The notes under the pieces are model-generated. The model ran no database searches and was not told the origin of the DNA. It worked only from the letters and a program-made list of their open reading frames with translations. Of a stretch of 44,699 nucleotides of DNA, positions 9,359 to 18,007 are shown piece by piece. The number at the start of each line of letters is the position of its first letter. Position 1 is the stretch's first letter. The position numbers and the translations under genes were made by a program. Origin of the DNA: Clostridium sp. N3C (GTDB taxonomy: Bacteria; Bacillota; Clostridia; Clostridiales; Clostridiaceae); NCBI RefSeq assembly GCF_900095445.1, contig NZ_FMJL01000024.1, positions 1-44,699 on the forward strand, read 5' to 3'.

Positions 9359-9700
9359 ATGGCTGGATATCGTAAATTAGGTCGTCCTACAGACCATAGA
9401 AGAGCTATGCTTAGAAATCTAGTTACTAGCTTTTTAAAGCACGGCAAAATAGAAACAACAGTTACTAGAGCTAAAGAAACTAGAGCTCTTGCTGAAAAAA
9501 TGATCACTCTTGCAAAAAGAGGAGATTTACATGCAAGAAGACAAGTGCTTTCTTTTGTTACAGAGAAGGATGTCGTTGATAACTTATTTGACAATATAGC
9601 TCCTAAGTATGCTGAAAGAAAAGGCGGATATACTAGAATGTATAAAGTCGGACCAAGAAGAGGAGACGCAGCAGAAGTTGTAATCCTTGAGTTGGTATAA
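9359..9700 (+). CDS. rplQ: 50S ribosomal protein L17
   Basis: The product has 113 residues. L17 lies near the peptide exit tunnel. The start [20 protein letters not shown] and the C-terminal [19 protein letters not shown] are typical. ATG 9359 has AAGGAGGTATAGAC upstream. It closes the ribosomal block and is followed by a clear terminator. Confidence 0.97.
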   Translation: MAGYRKLGRPTDHRRAMLRNLVTSFLKHGKIETTVTRAKETRALAEKMITLAKRGDLHARRQVLSFVTEKDVVDNLFDNIAPKYAERKGGYTRMYKVGPRRGDAAEVVILELV

Positions 9701-9709
9701 ATGTTTGAA

Positions 9710-9747
9710 GGGGATTAAGTATATGTCTGACTTAGTCCCCCTTTTAT
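9710..9747 (+). terminator. Rho-independent terminator after rplQ
   Basis: GGGGATTAAG (9710-9719) pairs with CTTAGTCCCC (9731-9740), with one T-G pair, and is followed by CTTTTATT. It marks the end of the large ribosomal transcript. Confidence 0.85.
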
Positions 9748-10010
9748 TACAATAAAATGTTTTCCTATTTATTCCTAAGTTCATAAAAAGATTAGTTGTG
9801 GAATGTAAATATTCAATATAGAAAGAAAAATCTATATTAAATTATATGTATTGAAGATTATATGTAGTATATATAAGGTATTAGTCCTTAATATAAATTA
9901 GATTCAGATACACAATAAGTCTAATTTATATTGGGGATTACATGTAATCCTTAGATGAAAATTAGTCAAACTTATATTGGCTGTTACATTGATTAAAAGG
10001 GGTTAGATTT
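9748..10010 (+). other. Intergenic stretch rich in inverted repeats before ecfA1
   Basis: No ORF is supported in these 263 bases. A 13-base inverted repeat, AATATAAATTAGA (9890-9902) and TCTAATTTATATT (9920-9932), is followed by a perfect 16-base palindrome, GGATTACATGTAATCC (9935-9950). Related partial copies of the pattern TATATTG..GATTA..TGTA recur before and after. The function is unknown; regulation of the ECF module or decayed repeats are both possible. Confidence 0.5.
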
Positions 10011-10856
10011 ATGCCAGATAATATGATAAGTTGTGAAAATGTAGTATTTAAGTATCAATCTCAGGATGGCCAGACAGATAAGATAGCAGTAGATGGCGTT
10101 GATCTAGAGGTAAAAAAGGGTGAGTTTTTAGTTATTTTGGGCCATAACGGATCTGGAAAGTCTACAATCGCTAAACACATGAACGCTTTATTGCTTCCTA
10201 GTGAAGGTAAAGTTTATGTTGATGGTATGGATACATCCCAAGAAGATTTGCTTTGGAAGATAAGAAGTAAAGCGGGTATGGTTTTTCAAAATCCAGATAA
10301 TCAACTAGTGGCAACTATAGTTGAAGAAGATGTAGCTTTTGGACCTGAAAACTTAGGAATACCAAGTGATGAGATTAGACGTAGAGTTGACGAATCTTTA
10401 AAGACCGTCAATATGTATGATTATAGAAAACACGCCCCTCACTTATTATCCGGTGGTCAAAAGCAAAGAGTTGCTATTGCAGGTATATTGGCTATGAGGC
10501 CAGATTGCATAATTTTAGATGAACCTACAGCTATGTTAGATCCATCTGGTAGAAAGGAAGTAATTAATACTATAAAGGAGCTTAATAAAAATTTTGGAAT
10601 TACTATTATTCTTATCACTCATTATATGGAAGAGGCTGTGGAGGCTGACAGAATTATAGTAATGGATGAAGGTAAAGTAAAAATGGAAGGAACACCTAAA
10701 GAGATCTTTAGTAAAGTACCAGAGATGAAAAGTATAGGTTTGGATGTGCCACAGGTTACAGAAATAGCCTATGAACTAAATAAGAAGGGTATTAATATTA
10801 GCACAGATATTTTAACAATTAGTGAGATGGTGAATGCGTTATGTCAATTAAAATAG
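10011..10856 (+). CDS. ecfA1: ECF transporter ATPase EcfA1
   Basis: The product has 281 residues and is one of two ATPases of the energy-coupling factor transporter, which imports vitamins and metal cofactors with interchangeable S components. The Walker A is GHNGSGKST near residue 45, the Q-loop region [12 protein letters not shown], the signature LSGGQKQR and the Walker B CIILDEP. ATG 10011 is preceded by AAAAGGGGTTAG. The gene overlaps ecfA2 by 16 bases. No S-component gene is present, which fits a shared group II module. Confidence 0.95.
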   Translation: MPDNMISCENVVFKYQSQDGQTDKIAVDGVDLEVKKGEFLVILGHNGSGKSTIAKHMNALLLPSEGKVYVDGMDTSQEDLLWKIRSKAGMVFQNPDNQLVATIVEEDVAFGPENLGIPSDEIRRRVDESLKTVNMYDYRKHAPHLLSGGQKQRVAIAGILAMRPDCIILDEPTAMLDPSGRKEVINTIKELNKNFGITIILITHYMEEAVEADRIIVMDEGKVKMEGTPKEIFSKVPEMKSIGLDVPQVTEIAYELNKKGINISTDILTISEMVNALCQLK

Positions 10857-11689
10857 AGAATTTAACACATATATATATGCAAGGAACCCCCTTTGAAAAG
10901 AAGGCATTGGATAATGTGACTGTAGAAATAAAGGATGGAGAGTTTGTAGCATTGATTGGACATACAGGTTCTGGTAAGTCTACCTTTGTTCAACACTTAA
11001 ATGGTCTATTAAAGCCTAGCAGCGGTAAAATTATAGTTAATGATACATGTATTACTGATAGTAAAGTAAAGCTAAGTGAAATTAGAAAGAAAGTTGGACT
11101 TGTATTTCAATATCCAGAATATCAATTGTTTGAGGAAACCATTGAAAAGGATATAAGCTTTGGACCACGTAATCTAGGTCTATCGGAAGAAGAGATTAAT
11201 TCTAGAGTAAAAAGGGCCATGGAAATAGTAGGCTTAAACTACGAGAAGTATAAGGATAAGTCTCCCTTTGAACTTAGTGGAGGGCAAAAGAGAAGGGTAG
11301 CTATAGCTGGGGTTGTGGCTATGGAACCGGAGGTACTTATCTTAGATGAGCCTACTGCTGGATTGGATCCTAAAGGCCGAGATGAGATTTTATATCAGAT
11401 TAAAAAATTGCATAGTGAATATGGTATGACAATTATTCTTGTGTCTCATAGCATGGAGGATGTAGCAAAACTGGCAGATAGAATTTTAGTTATGCATAAG
11501 GGCAAAGCCATATTAGATGGTAAGCCGGCAGAGGTATTTAAAGAAAGTGAATTGCTAGAGTCTGTAGGGTTGGCAGTGCCTCAGGTTACATATTTAGTAA
11601 AGGAACTAAGGAAAAAGGGCTTTGATCTGTCAGAGGATATTTTTACTACCAGCCAGGCTGTAGAAGCTTTACAAAGAATTTTAAAGTAG
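10841..11689 (+). CDS. ecfA2: ECF transporter ATPase EcfA2
   Basis: The product has 282 residues and is the second ATPase of the ECF module. It shows Walker [11 protein letters not shown]-loop [15 protein letters not shown], signature LSGGQKRR and Walker B VLILDEP, followed by the D-loop AGLDPKG. Its ATG lies inside the end of ecfA1, so translation is probably coupled. The C-terminal tail ([14 protein letters not shown]) mirrors that of EcfA1, showing that the two are paralogues. Confidence 0.95.
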   Translation: MSIKIENLTHIYMQGTPFEKKALDNVTVEIKDGEFVALIGHTGSGKSTFVQHLNGLLKPSSGKIIVNDTCITDSKVKLSEIRKKVGLVFQYPEYQLFEETIEKDISFGPRNLGLSEEEINSRVKRAMEIVGLNYEKYKDKSPFELSGGQKRRVAIAGVVAMEPEVLILDEPTAGLDPKGRDEILYQIKKLHSEYGMTIILVSHSMEDVAKLADRILVMHKGKAILDGKPAEVFKESELLESVGLAVPQVTYLVKELRKKGFDLSEDIFTTSQAVEALQRILK

Positions 11690-11707
11690 CTGGAAGAAGG
11701 TGAATAG

Positions 11708-12517
11708 ATGATAAAGAATATAACTATAGGTCAATATGTGCCTGGAGAATCATTTGTGCACAAATTAGATCCTAGGATAAAAATTATATTATCCCTTGTA
11801 TTCATAGTTAATCTTTTTATAATTGATAATTTTACAGGATACATACTTATAATTTTATTATTGGCTACTATATTAGCTATAGCAAAATTATCACCGAAAT
11901 TCATATATAAGGGGTTAAAGCCAGTTTTCGTTCTTTTGATAATAACTGCAGTGCTTAATGTTTTTACCGTTAGAAATGGAAATTTGGTTTTTCAATTAGG
12001 TTTTCTGAAAGTTTATGATCAAGGTTTGATACAAGCAGCTTTCATGGCATTAAGATTAATATTTTTAATTGCAGGTACTTCTATATTAACTCTTACCACT
12101 TCTCCTATAGAGTTAACAGATGGAATAGAGAAGTTGTTAAAGCCTTTTGAAAGAATTGGGGTGCCTGCTCACGATATAGCTATGATAATGACTATAGCAC
12201 TAAGATTCATACCAACTCTTATAGATGAAACTGATAAAATTATGAAGGCCCAGATGGCTAGAGGAGCAGATTTTGATTCTGGAAATATTATAGCCAAAGC
12301 AAAGAGCTTAATTCCTTTGTTAGTTCCTCTCGTTATTAGTTCTTTTAGAAGAGCTGATGAACTATCTATGGCAATGGAAGCTAGATGTTATAAAGGTGGA
12401 GAAGGCAGAACCAGAATGAAGGTCTTAAAATTAAGCTATAATGATTTTATAGCTGTACTCTTTTTTATTTTATTAATAGTAGTAACCATATTAATCAACA
12501 AGACCAATTTACCTTAA
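11708..12517 (+). CDS. ecfT: ECF transporter transmembrane subunit EcfT
   Basis: The product has 269 residues with about five to six hydrophobic segments. EcfT is the membrane scaffold linking EcfA1/EcfA2 to S components. The start region VPGESFVHKLDPRIKIILSL is typical. The two coupling motifs of the family are visible as AQMARGADF and AMEARCYKGG. It lies 18 bases after ecfA2 and 15 before truA, consistent with one transcript. Confidence 0.94.
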   Translation: MIKNITIGQYVPGESFVHKLDPRIKIILSLVFIVNLFIIDNFTGYILIILLLATILAIAKLSPKFIYKGLKPVFVLLIITAVLNVFTVRNGNLVFQLGFLKVYDQGLIQAAFMALRLIFLIAGTSILTLTTSPIELTDGIEKLLKPFERIGVPAHDIAMIMTIALRFIPTLIDETDKIMKAQMARGADFDSGNIIAKAKSLIPLLVPLVISSFRRADELSMAMEARCYKGGEGRTRMKVLKLSYNDFIAVLFFILLIVVTILINKTNLP

Positions 12518-12532
12518 ATATATGGTGATAAA

Positions 12533-13267
12533 ATGAGGAATATAAAATTAGTTTTGGAGTATGATGGTACTGCTTATGCTGGATGGCAAAGGCAAAAAAA
12601 TGCGCCTACAATTCAAGAGTCCGTGGAGAGAAGTGTTTTAAGTATAACAGGAGAAGAAATTTCTGTAACAGGTTGCAGCAGAACGGATGCAGGAGTGCAT
12701 GCCAAAGAATTTGTGTGCAACTTTCATACAAATAGTATGATTGCTGAAGGTAAGTTTAGAGATGCGTTAAATGCTAAGCTTCCTGAGGACATTCGGATAC
12801 ATAAATCTTTAGAAGTTGAAGAGGATTTTCATTCAAGGTATGACTGTAAAGGGAAAACTTACTGTTATACTATACTAAATCAAGAAGTTAATTCTCCTAT
12901 TTATAGAAATTATGTATGTCATATAAGGCAACCCTTAAATATATATGATATGAGCCTTGCAGCAAAGTATTTTGTAGGAACTCATGACTTTCAAGCCTTT
13001 AGAAAATTAGGTAGTTCTGTAAAAACAACAGTAAGAACTATAAGTCAATTAGAAGTATTAAAAGAGGGAAAATTCATAAAAATATATGGAACTGCAGATG
13101 GTTTTTTATATAACATGATGAGGATTATAGCTGGTACCTTAATTGATGTTGGTCAAGGTAAGATTTTACCTGAGCAGATACCTTTAATTTTAGATGGAAA
13201 GCCAGGAGTAAGGCCAGGAAAGGTTGCTCCAGCCCAAGGTTTATGCTTGGAAAAGGTTTATTATTAA
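12533..13267 (+). CDS. truA: tRNA pseudouridine(38-40) synthase TruA
   Basis: The product has 244 residues. TruA converts U38, U39 and U40 in the tRNA anticodon arm to pseudouridine. The catalytic Asp52 lies in CSRTDAGVHA, and GYDGT-type and GWQRQ segments at the N-terminus are conserved (LEYDGTAYAGWQRQ). The start ATG 12533 follows ATATGGTGATAAA, a modest site. It ends the ecf operon and precedes the strong rplM promoter. Confidence 0.96.
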   Translation: MRNIKLVLEYDGTAYAGWQRQKNAPTIQESVERSVLSITGEEISVTGCSRTDAGVHAKEFVCNFHTNSMIAEGKFRDALNAKLPEDIRIHKSLEVEEDFHSRYDCKGKTYCYTILNQEVNSPIYRNYVCHIRQPLNIYDMSLAAKYFVGTHDFQAFRKLGSSVKTTVRTISQLEVLKEGKFIKIYGTADGFLYNMMRIIAGTLIDVGQGKILPEQIPLILDGKPGVRPGKVAPAQGLCLEKVYY

Positions 13268-13291
13268 TTCATGTATTTTCTCAAAAATGCA

Positions 13292-13320
13292 TTGACACGC
13301 CCGGCTGATTGTATTATAAT
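13292..13320 (+). promoter_or_regulatory. Sigma-A promoter of rplM-rpsI
   Basis: A full-consensus -35 TTGACA (13292-13297) and a full-consensus -10 TATAAT (13315-13320) are separated by exactly 17 bases. This is the clearest promoter in the window. It implies an untranslated leader of roughly 88 bases before rplM. Confidence 0.92.
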
Positions 13321-13326
13321 GATAAT

Positions 13327-13405
13327 GTTTGTTAATGGAAGCTAATAAGATCCACTAGCCCCGGGTCTTTTAATAGAAAAGTAATAAACACAGGTTTTAT
13401 TAGGG
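13327..13405 (+). promoter_or_regulatory. Probable L13 ribosomal-protein leader upstream of rplM
   Basis: The leader between the promoter and rplM can form AAGATCC (13347-13353) paired with GGGTCTT (13363-13369) and a second element AATAAACACAGGTTTTATT (from about 13384). A conserved L13 leader upstream of rplM-rpsI is known in low-GC Gram-positives. Assignment is by position and structure only; a covariance-model search would settle it. Confidence 0.55.
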
Positions 13406-13415
13406 AGGGAAAAAG

Positions 13416-13850
13416 ATGAAATCATACATTGCAAAGCCAAATGAAGTAGAGAGAAAATGGTATGTAGTTGATGCTGCAGGAAAACCATTAGGTAGAGTTG
13501 CTAGCCAGGTTGCTACAATATTAAGAGGTAAGAATAAGCCAACATTCACACCAAATGTTGATACTGGAGATTACGTTATAGTTATTAATGCTGAAAAGGT
13601 AGTTTTAACAGGAAAGAAACTAGATCAAAAGGTTATGAGACATCACTCATTATATCCAGGTGGATTAAAAGAAACTCCTTACAGAGAAGTTTTAGCTAAA
13701 AAGCCAGAATTCGCTTTTGAAGAAGCAGTTAGAAGAATGCTTCCAAAGGGACCTCTTGGAAGAAAAATGCTTAAGAAGCTTAAGGTATACAGAGGTGCTG
13801 AACACAATAATGCAGCACAAAAACCAGAAGTACTTGAATTAAAGTACTAA
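13416..13850 (+). CDS. rplM: 50S ribosomal protein L13
   Basis: The product has 144 residues. L13 is an early 50S assembly protein. Conserved segments include [31 protein letters not shown] and [23 protein letters not shown] 13416 follows TAGGGAGGGAAAAAG. It is co-transcribed with rpsI. Confidence 0.97.
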   Translation: MKSYIAKPNEVERKWYVVDAAGKPLGRVASQVATILRGKNKPTFTPNVDTGDYVIVINAEKVVLTGKKLDQKVMRHHSLYPGGLKETPYREVLAKKPEFAFEEAVRRMLPKGPLGRKMLKKLKVYRGAEHNNAAQKPEVLELKY

Positions 13851-13874
13851 TGGAAGATGGAGGGAGGAAAAATC

Positions 13875-14267
13875 ATGGCTAAAGTTCAATATAGTGCAAC
13901 AGGAAGAAGAAAGAAGTCCATTGCTAGAGTAAGACTTGTTCCAGGAGAAGGAAAAGTTGTTATAAATAACAGAGATATGGATACATATTTCGGTTTAGAA
14001 ACATTAAAGATAATAGTTAATCAGCCACTTGTTCTTGTTGGATTAAAGGATAAGTTTGATGTACTTGTAAATGTACACGGAGGTGGATTTACAGGTCAGG
14101 CTGGAGCTATAAGACACGGTATAGCTAGAGCTCTTGTTAAATCTGATGAAACTCTTAAGAGCACACTTAAGCAGGCTGGTTTCTTAACTAGAGATCCAAG
14201 AATGAAGGAAAGAAAGAAATACGGTCTTAAAAAGGCAAGAAGAGCTTCTCAGTTCTCAAAGAGATAA
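13875..14267 (+). CDS. rpsI: 30S ribosomal protein S9
   Basis: The product has 130 residues. S9 contacts tRNA in the P site through its C-terminal tail, here [11 protein letters not shown]. The start [20 protein letters not shown] is conserved. The frame is open from GTG/ATG 13857, but ATG 13875 follows AGGGAGGAAAAATC and matches the family. A strong terminator follows. Confidence 0.97.
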   Translation: MAKVQYSATGRRKKSIARVRLVPGEGKVVINNRDMDTYFGLETLKIIVNQPLVLVGLKDKFDVLVNVHGGGFTGQAGAIRHGIARALVKSDETLKSTLKQAGFLTRDPRMKERKKYGLKKARRASQFSKR

Positions 14268-14286
14268 TTATCAAAGAGATTACAAA

Positions 14287-14320
14287 CCCCAAGAATTCGA
14301 TATTCTTGGGGATATTTTTT
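14287..14320 (+). terminator. Rho-independent terminator after rpsI
   Basis: CCCCAAGAAT (14287-14296) pairs perfectly with ATTCTTGGGG (14302-14311) around TCGAT, followed by ATATTTTTT. It closes the conserved ribosomal region. Confidence 0.95.
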
Positions 14321-14380
14321 ATCCAATTTTACTTGATTGGTGCTTTTTTTGTTTTACCTCTTAAAATACTCTCCATTATG

Positions 14381-14623
14381 TTAGCTGTTTTGATTTTTGA
14401 ACTTATCGACAACACCAGTATATACACTAGCCGTAATTTAGATATTCTTCAATTTATCTTGAAGTCTATTGATAGCTAGGAAAATAGCTTTCTCTTATTC
14501 TGGTGTTAATTCTGTTTCTAACCAGCATGACAATGTATAGTTGGCCATATTAAGTTCATTAGCTACTTCCCATTGATTTGTATGATGTCTTTTAAAAAAA
14601 TAATGAATATAGAATTTGATCAC
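14381..14623 (-). pseudogene. Decayed small helix-turn-helix protein gene, two in-frame stops
   Basis: Read on the minus strand from GTG 14623, with AGAGGA upstream, the frame gives 80 residues interrupted by TAA at codons 43 and 62. The segment NQWEVANELNMANYTLSCWL, then ETELTPE-stop-EKAIFLAINRL, resembles the pattern of small HTH proteins found on integrative elements and phages (WEVA..L....FS..LR.EL..E.K..I). Both stops could be single-base changes from CAA (Gln). The family call is by eye. It is the first object after the rpsI terminator and suggests a decayed mobile-element insertion. Confidence 0.5.
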
Positions 14624-14765
14624 TATAAATTCCTCTTTCTTGACAGACTTTATATGAACATATAGAATTTTTTATATTCAATTAGTTTTTGTACAATACT
14701 TATGGGATAATGATATATGTTTAATATTTTTTGAATATTAATATATTTTAAGGAGGAAATGAATA

Positions 14766-15670
14766 ATGACTTTAGTGCAAGAAATAAAACAAATAATAGA
14801 GAAATGTTTGGATGAGGGAAAAGAAATAGCTTTATTTCCATTGGGAGATATCTGACTTCAGACTAAATTGATAATGAAAGAAATTTATGGCATAGAAACA
14901 GCATATATTTTTGATAATCATGTTTGTAGATATAATAAAGAAGTATTTCCACTATCTGAAGTTGATAATTTGAATCTAGATAATGTTGTATTCATATTTA
15001 CACTAGCAAAGGATAGCGAAAATTTCCAACTATTAATGGATCAGCTGAATGAAAAAAAACTTGAATATTATGAATTGAAGTTTCCTTATTATGATACTTC
15101 TCCAAATGTAACTGGTAAAGTAGGAAGACATTCCTATGGAGATATTATTACAACATATAGCATAAACTTTTGCGAAAGTATAGGGGCATTTTGTAGCTTT
15201 GCAGAAGGAACAAGATTGGTTCAAAATCATGCTACTCAATATATGTCAACAAGTCCATTCATTTATCATGATAAGGCTGTAAACGATTATTTGCCAGATA
15301 CATTTGAAGATAATAAAAATTGTGAATGGTATATCGAGGGGATTAAACCTAAGGGAATAATACCAAAGGCAAAAAAACTAAAATTGGTAACGATGTTTGG
15401 CTTGGTCGTAATGTTACTATTACAAATGGAGCAAACATAGGAAATGGAGTTATTGCTGGAGCTGGCGCTGTTATCACCAAGGATGTTCCTGACTATGCTA
15501 TTGTTGTTGGAGCACCAGCAAAGATTGTACGTTACAGATATAATCCAGAACAGATTGAAGCTCTTAATAGGATATGTTGGTGGGATTGGTCAGATGAGCA
15601 AATTAGGGAACGATACGATGATTTCTTTTTACCCATAGATGATTTTATTGCTAAATATGATCCAAAATAA
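14766..15670 (+). pseudogene. Hexapeptide-repeat O-acetyltransferase, broken by a stop and a frameshift
   Basis: The original gene would start at ATG 14766 after AAGGAGGAAATGAATA and encode about 301 residues. An in-frame TGA at 14853-14855 (codon 30, in GDI-stop-LQTK) breaks it; the frame then continues. A one-base deletion in the A-run 15371-15377 shifts the frame. The true C-terminus lies in another frame to TAA 15668-15670: KIGNDVWLGRNVTITNGANI, then AGAGAVITKDVPDYAIVVGA and WWDWSDEQIRERYDD. These are marks of CatB-like left-handed beta-helix acetyltransferases. Such enzymes modify sugars or antibiotics. The N-terminal about 100 residues resemble a nucleotide- or sugar-binding extension. 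A sequencing error could explain the A-run but not the TGA. Confidence 0.85.
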
Positions 15671-15741
15671 TGGGTATAGGGTTATCATAGAATGAGAATT
15701 AGTCAGTGCACAAAGAGATAATCTTGCAAGAAAGTAAGTAT

Positions 15742-15778
15742 AAGGAGCGCAAGTGTGGGCGCTCCTTAAAATTTTTTA
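15742..15778 (+). terminator. Rho-independent terminator after the acetyltransferase pseudogene
   Basis: AAGGAGCGC (15742-15750) pairs perfectly with GCGCTCCTT (15759-15767), followed by AAAATTTTTT. Confidence 0.9.
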
Positions 15779-15975
15779 GCCATTTTTCTTTATATTATTT
15801 TATTTGACATGTATAATGGTGATAAATAATTAATTATATGGGATTAACGGTAAATATTAAATTTACAATTAATAGAAGGCAACTCTCAATTAACTAATTT
15901 TACTGTTAGAGCTAAATGGACAGTGAAAATGATAAATAATTAATATTATCTATATACATAAGGAGAAATTCGTTT
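15779..15975 (+). promoter_or_regulatory. Upstream region of the two-component operon with direct repeats
   Basis: A possible sigma-A promoter is TTTATA (15789-15794), 17 bases, TATAAT (15812-15817). Downstream, the 14-base sequence GATAAATAATTAAT occurs twice, at 15821-15834 and 15931-15944. Between the copies lie partly inverted GGTAAA/TTTACTG segments. The copies could be response-regulator binding sites or insertion footprints. No ORF is present. Confidence 0.45.
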
Positions 15976-16671
15976 ATGGATAAGGAATATATATTAGTTA
16001 TAGATGATGATGTGGATTTTTCCATGCTAATTTGCGATATGTTAGAGGATAATGGGTATACAGTAAAGTATGCTGATAGCATGGATAAAGCTTATAGGAT
16101 ACTTTCAGAAAATATGGCTCAGCTTATATTATTGGATATTAATCTTCCAGATGGCACTGGTTTTGAGTTGTGCAGGGAGTTAAGAAGGGTTTCAAATGTT
16201 CCTATAATTTTTGCAAGCGCTCGAACAAGCGAGAAGGATAAGGTGGATGGACTTGATATGGGGGGAGATGATTATCTATCTAAACCCTACTCACTTAAGG
16301 AATTACTTTCACGAATTAATGCCATTATTCGGAGAACATACGGGACTAAGGAAGGCTATAACTCTATTAAAATAATTACTCCAGATAATAGTGAGGTAGT
16401 GGTTGACAAGAACTCTAGGCTTGTGAAGAAAGATGGCGTAGTTGTAGGTCTGGCACCTAAGGAATATGATTTGCTTATTTATTTGATTGAAAATAAAGGG
16501 AAGGTTCTTACTAAAGAACTAATCATAAATAAGGTATGGGGACCATATAGTGACGTTGAGCAATCCACTCTTACAGTGCATATAAGATGGCTTAGAGAAA
16601 AATTTGAAAAGGAACCCTCCAAGCCTAAATGGATAAAGACAGTTTGGGGCCTAGGATATATGATGGAGTGA
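15976..16671 (+). CDS. OmpR/PhoB-family response regulator
   Basis: The product has 231 residues. The receiver domain (1-120) shows the acidic pocket at Asp10-Asp12, phosphoacceptor Asp54 in LLDINLPDG, Ser81 and Lys103 in LSKPYS. The C-terminal winged helix (about 135-231) contains LAPKEYDLLIYLIENKGKVL and ends WIKTVWGLGYMME. ATG 15976 follows AAGGAGAAATTCGTTT. It overlaps the downstream histidine kinase and is probably the activator of the ABC transporter genes that follow; that link is inferred from order. Confidence 0.95.
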   Translation: MDKEYILVIDDDVDFSMLICDMLEDNGYTVKYADSMDKAYRILSENMAQLILLDINLPDGTGFELCRELRRVSNVPIIFASARTSEKDKVDGLDMGGDDYLSKPYSLKELLSRINAIIRRTYGTKEGYNSIKIITPDNSEVVVDKNSRLVKKDGVVVGLAPKEYDLLIYLIENKGKVLTKELIINKVWGPYSDVEQSTLTVHIRWLREKFEKEPSKPKWIKTVWGLGYMME

Positions 16672-17879
16672 TAAGAGAAATGAAAAGAAATACATCAAGA
16701 AAAAATTTAATAGTACTTACAGTTGTAATGTTGTTATTTCTTTCAATTATCTTTCTTTTTTTGCTTGTAGTTAATAATAAAGTAAAAGATAAGACAGATT
16801 TAGCAAATTCAAAAGGTGAATTGATTGTGGCATTAAATGAAGTTAGAAGGCTCAATGAAACAGATTCTAGACTAGCCATGGACAAGCTTCATAAGCTGAT
16901 GGAAGCAATTAAAGAAACAGATACTATACAGAATATGGATTACAGTGTTTTGATTCTTATCACCTTTATTAGTTGTGTTATTTTTGTTATAGTGGTTTTT
17001 ACATGCATCTACAACCTTATATTAAAACCCTTTGATGAACTTGAAGAATATGCAGAGGAAATTGCCTCTGGAAATTTTGAAAAAGATTTTAGATATAAAC
17101 GTGTAAACATGTTTGGAAGATTCACCTGGGCCTTTGACCACATGAGAACAGAAATAATCAATGCAAGGCAAAGAGAAAAAGAGGCAATAGAAAATAATAA
17201 AACTGTTATAGCAACTTTATCCCATGATATAAAGACTCCAATAGCGTCAATAAGAGGTTATGCAGAAGCTCTTATTATGAACATGGATAAGAATATAGAA
17301 CGGAGAGAAAGATATGCACAAGTAATAATGAAAAAATGTGACGAGGTTGCCCAAATTACAAATGATATATTTGTACATTCCCTTCACGATCTTAATCATC
17401 TTGTGATAAAGAAAGAAAAGGTTCTTATTCATGAGCTAATTAAAAGTTGCATAGAAAATTTAGGTATGGATGATAGAGTCAAACTAGTGAGGGAACCTGA
17501 TGAAGCAGAGCTACTCTATGCAGATAAAAATAGGATTGAGCAGATAATTGGAAATATAATTGCAAACTCAAAGAAGTATGCACCGAACTCAAATATTGAA
17601 ATAGAAACGAGAATTATTGATAGGGAAGAAGGTATTTCATTTAATTTTAAGGTAGAAAAAGTATACGAAATTAAGATAAGAGATTATGGACCAGGGATAT
17701 CTGATGAAGATATGCCTTTTGTATTTGAGAAATTTTACAGAGGAAAAAATGTGGGCAATCAGCCAGGTGCTGGTCTGGGACTTTTTATTGTAAATTATAT
17801 TTGTGAACAGATGGGCGGAAAAGTCAGTTTGGAAAATGACAATGGACTTATTGTCAGGCTATATTTTCCTGTAGAATAA
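16668..17879 (+). CDS. Sensor histidine kinase
   Basis: The product has about 403 residues from GTG 16668, which overlaps the regulator stop (GTGA); ATG 16680 is an alternative. Two membrane segments (about 14-35 and 92-119) flank a short external region of about 55 residues. A HAMP-like linker follows (120-170). The phospho-accepting His186 lies in TLSHDIKTPIASIRGY. The ATPase domain shows the N box IIGNIIANSKKYAP, the G1 box DYGPGISDED and GAGLGLFIV. Its partner is the preceding regulator. The signal is unknown; the adjacent FtsX-type transporter hints at cell-envelope stress or antimicrobial peptides. Confidence 0.93.
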   Translation: MIREMKRNTSRKNLIVLTVVMLLFLSIIFLFLLVVNNKVKDKTDLANSKGELIVALNEVRRLNETDSRLAMDKLHKLMEAIKETDTIQNMDYSVLILITFISCVIFVIVVFTCIYNLILKPFDELEEYAEEIASGNFEKDFRYKRVNMFGRFTWAFDHMRTEIINARQREKEAIENNKTVIATLSHDIKTPIASIRGYAEALIMNMDKNIERRERYAQVIMKKCDEVAQITNDIFVHSLHDLNHLVIKKEKVLIHELIKSCIENLGMDDRVKLVREPDEAELLYADKNRIEQIIGNIIANSKKYAPNSNIEIETRIIDREEGISFNFKVEKVYEIKIRDYGPGISDEDMPFVFEKFYRGKNVGNQPGAGLGLFIVNYICEQMGGKVSLENDNGLIVRLYFPVE

Positions 17880-17880
17880 A

Positions 17881-17903
17881 AAGCAACTTCGGTTGCTTTT
17901 TTT
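17881..17903 (+). terminator. UUCG-loop terminator after the histidine kinase
   Basis: AAGCAAC (17881-17887) pairs with GTTGCTT (17892-17898) around a TTCG tetraloop, followed by a T-run. The transporter genes therefore probably have their own promoter in the next 105 bases. Confidence 0.9.
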
Positions 17904-18007
17904 ATAAGTTAGATTTCTTAAGGATTTCATAATAATTTGTTTGATATTTTATATATGAGAGTAAATAAAAGCAGTCTAAATGAATTGAGAAAGTTGAGGA
18001 ATGAACA

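Noticed and set aside
14868..15440. 190-residue open frame as an intact gene
   Set aside because: It is the middle part of the acetyltransferase pseudogene, between the TGA and the frameshift, in frame with the upstream start at 14766.
15444..15638. Open frame starting MELLLELALLSPRMF as a separate small gene
   Set aside because: It is an out-of-frame reading of the hexapeptide acetyltransferase C-terminus; the correct frame carries the conserved AGAGAVITKDVP segment.
15804..15817. TTGACA and TATAAT close together before the two-component genes
   Set aside because: They are only 2 bases apart and cannot form one promoter; the TATAAT was instead paired with TTTATA 17 bases upstream.
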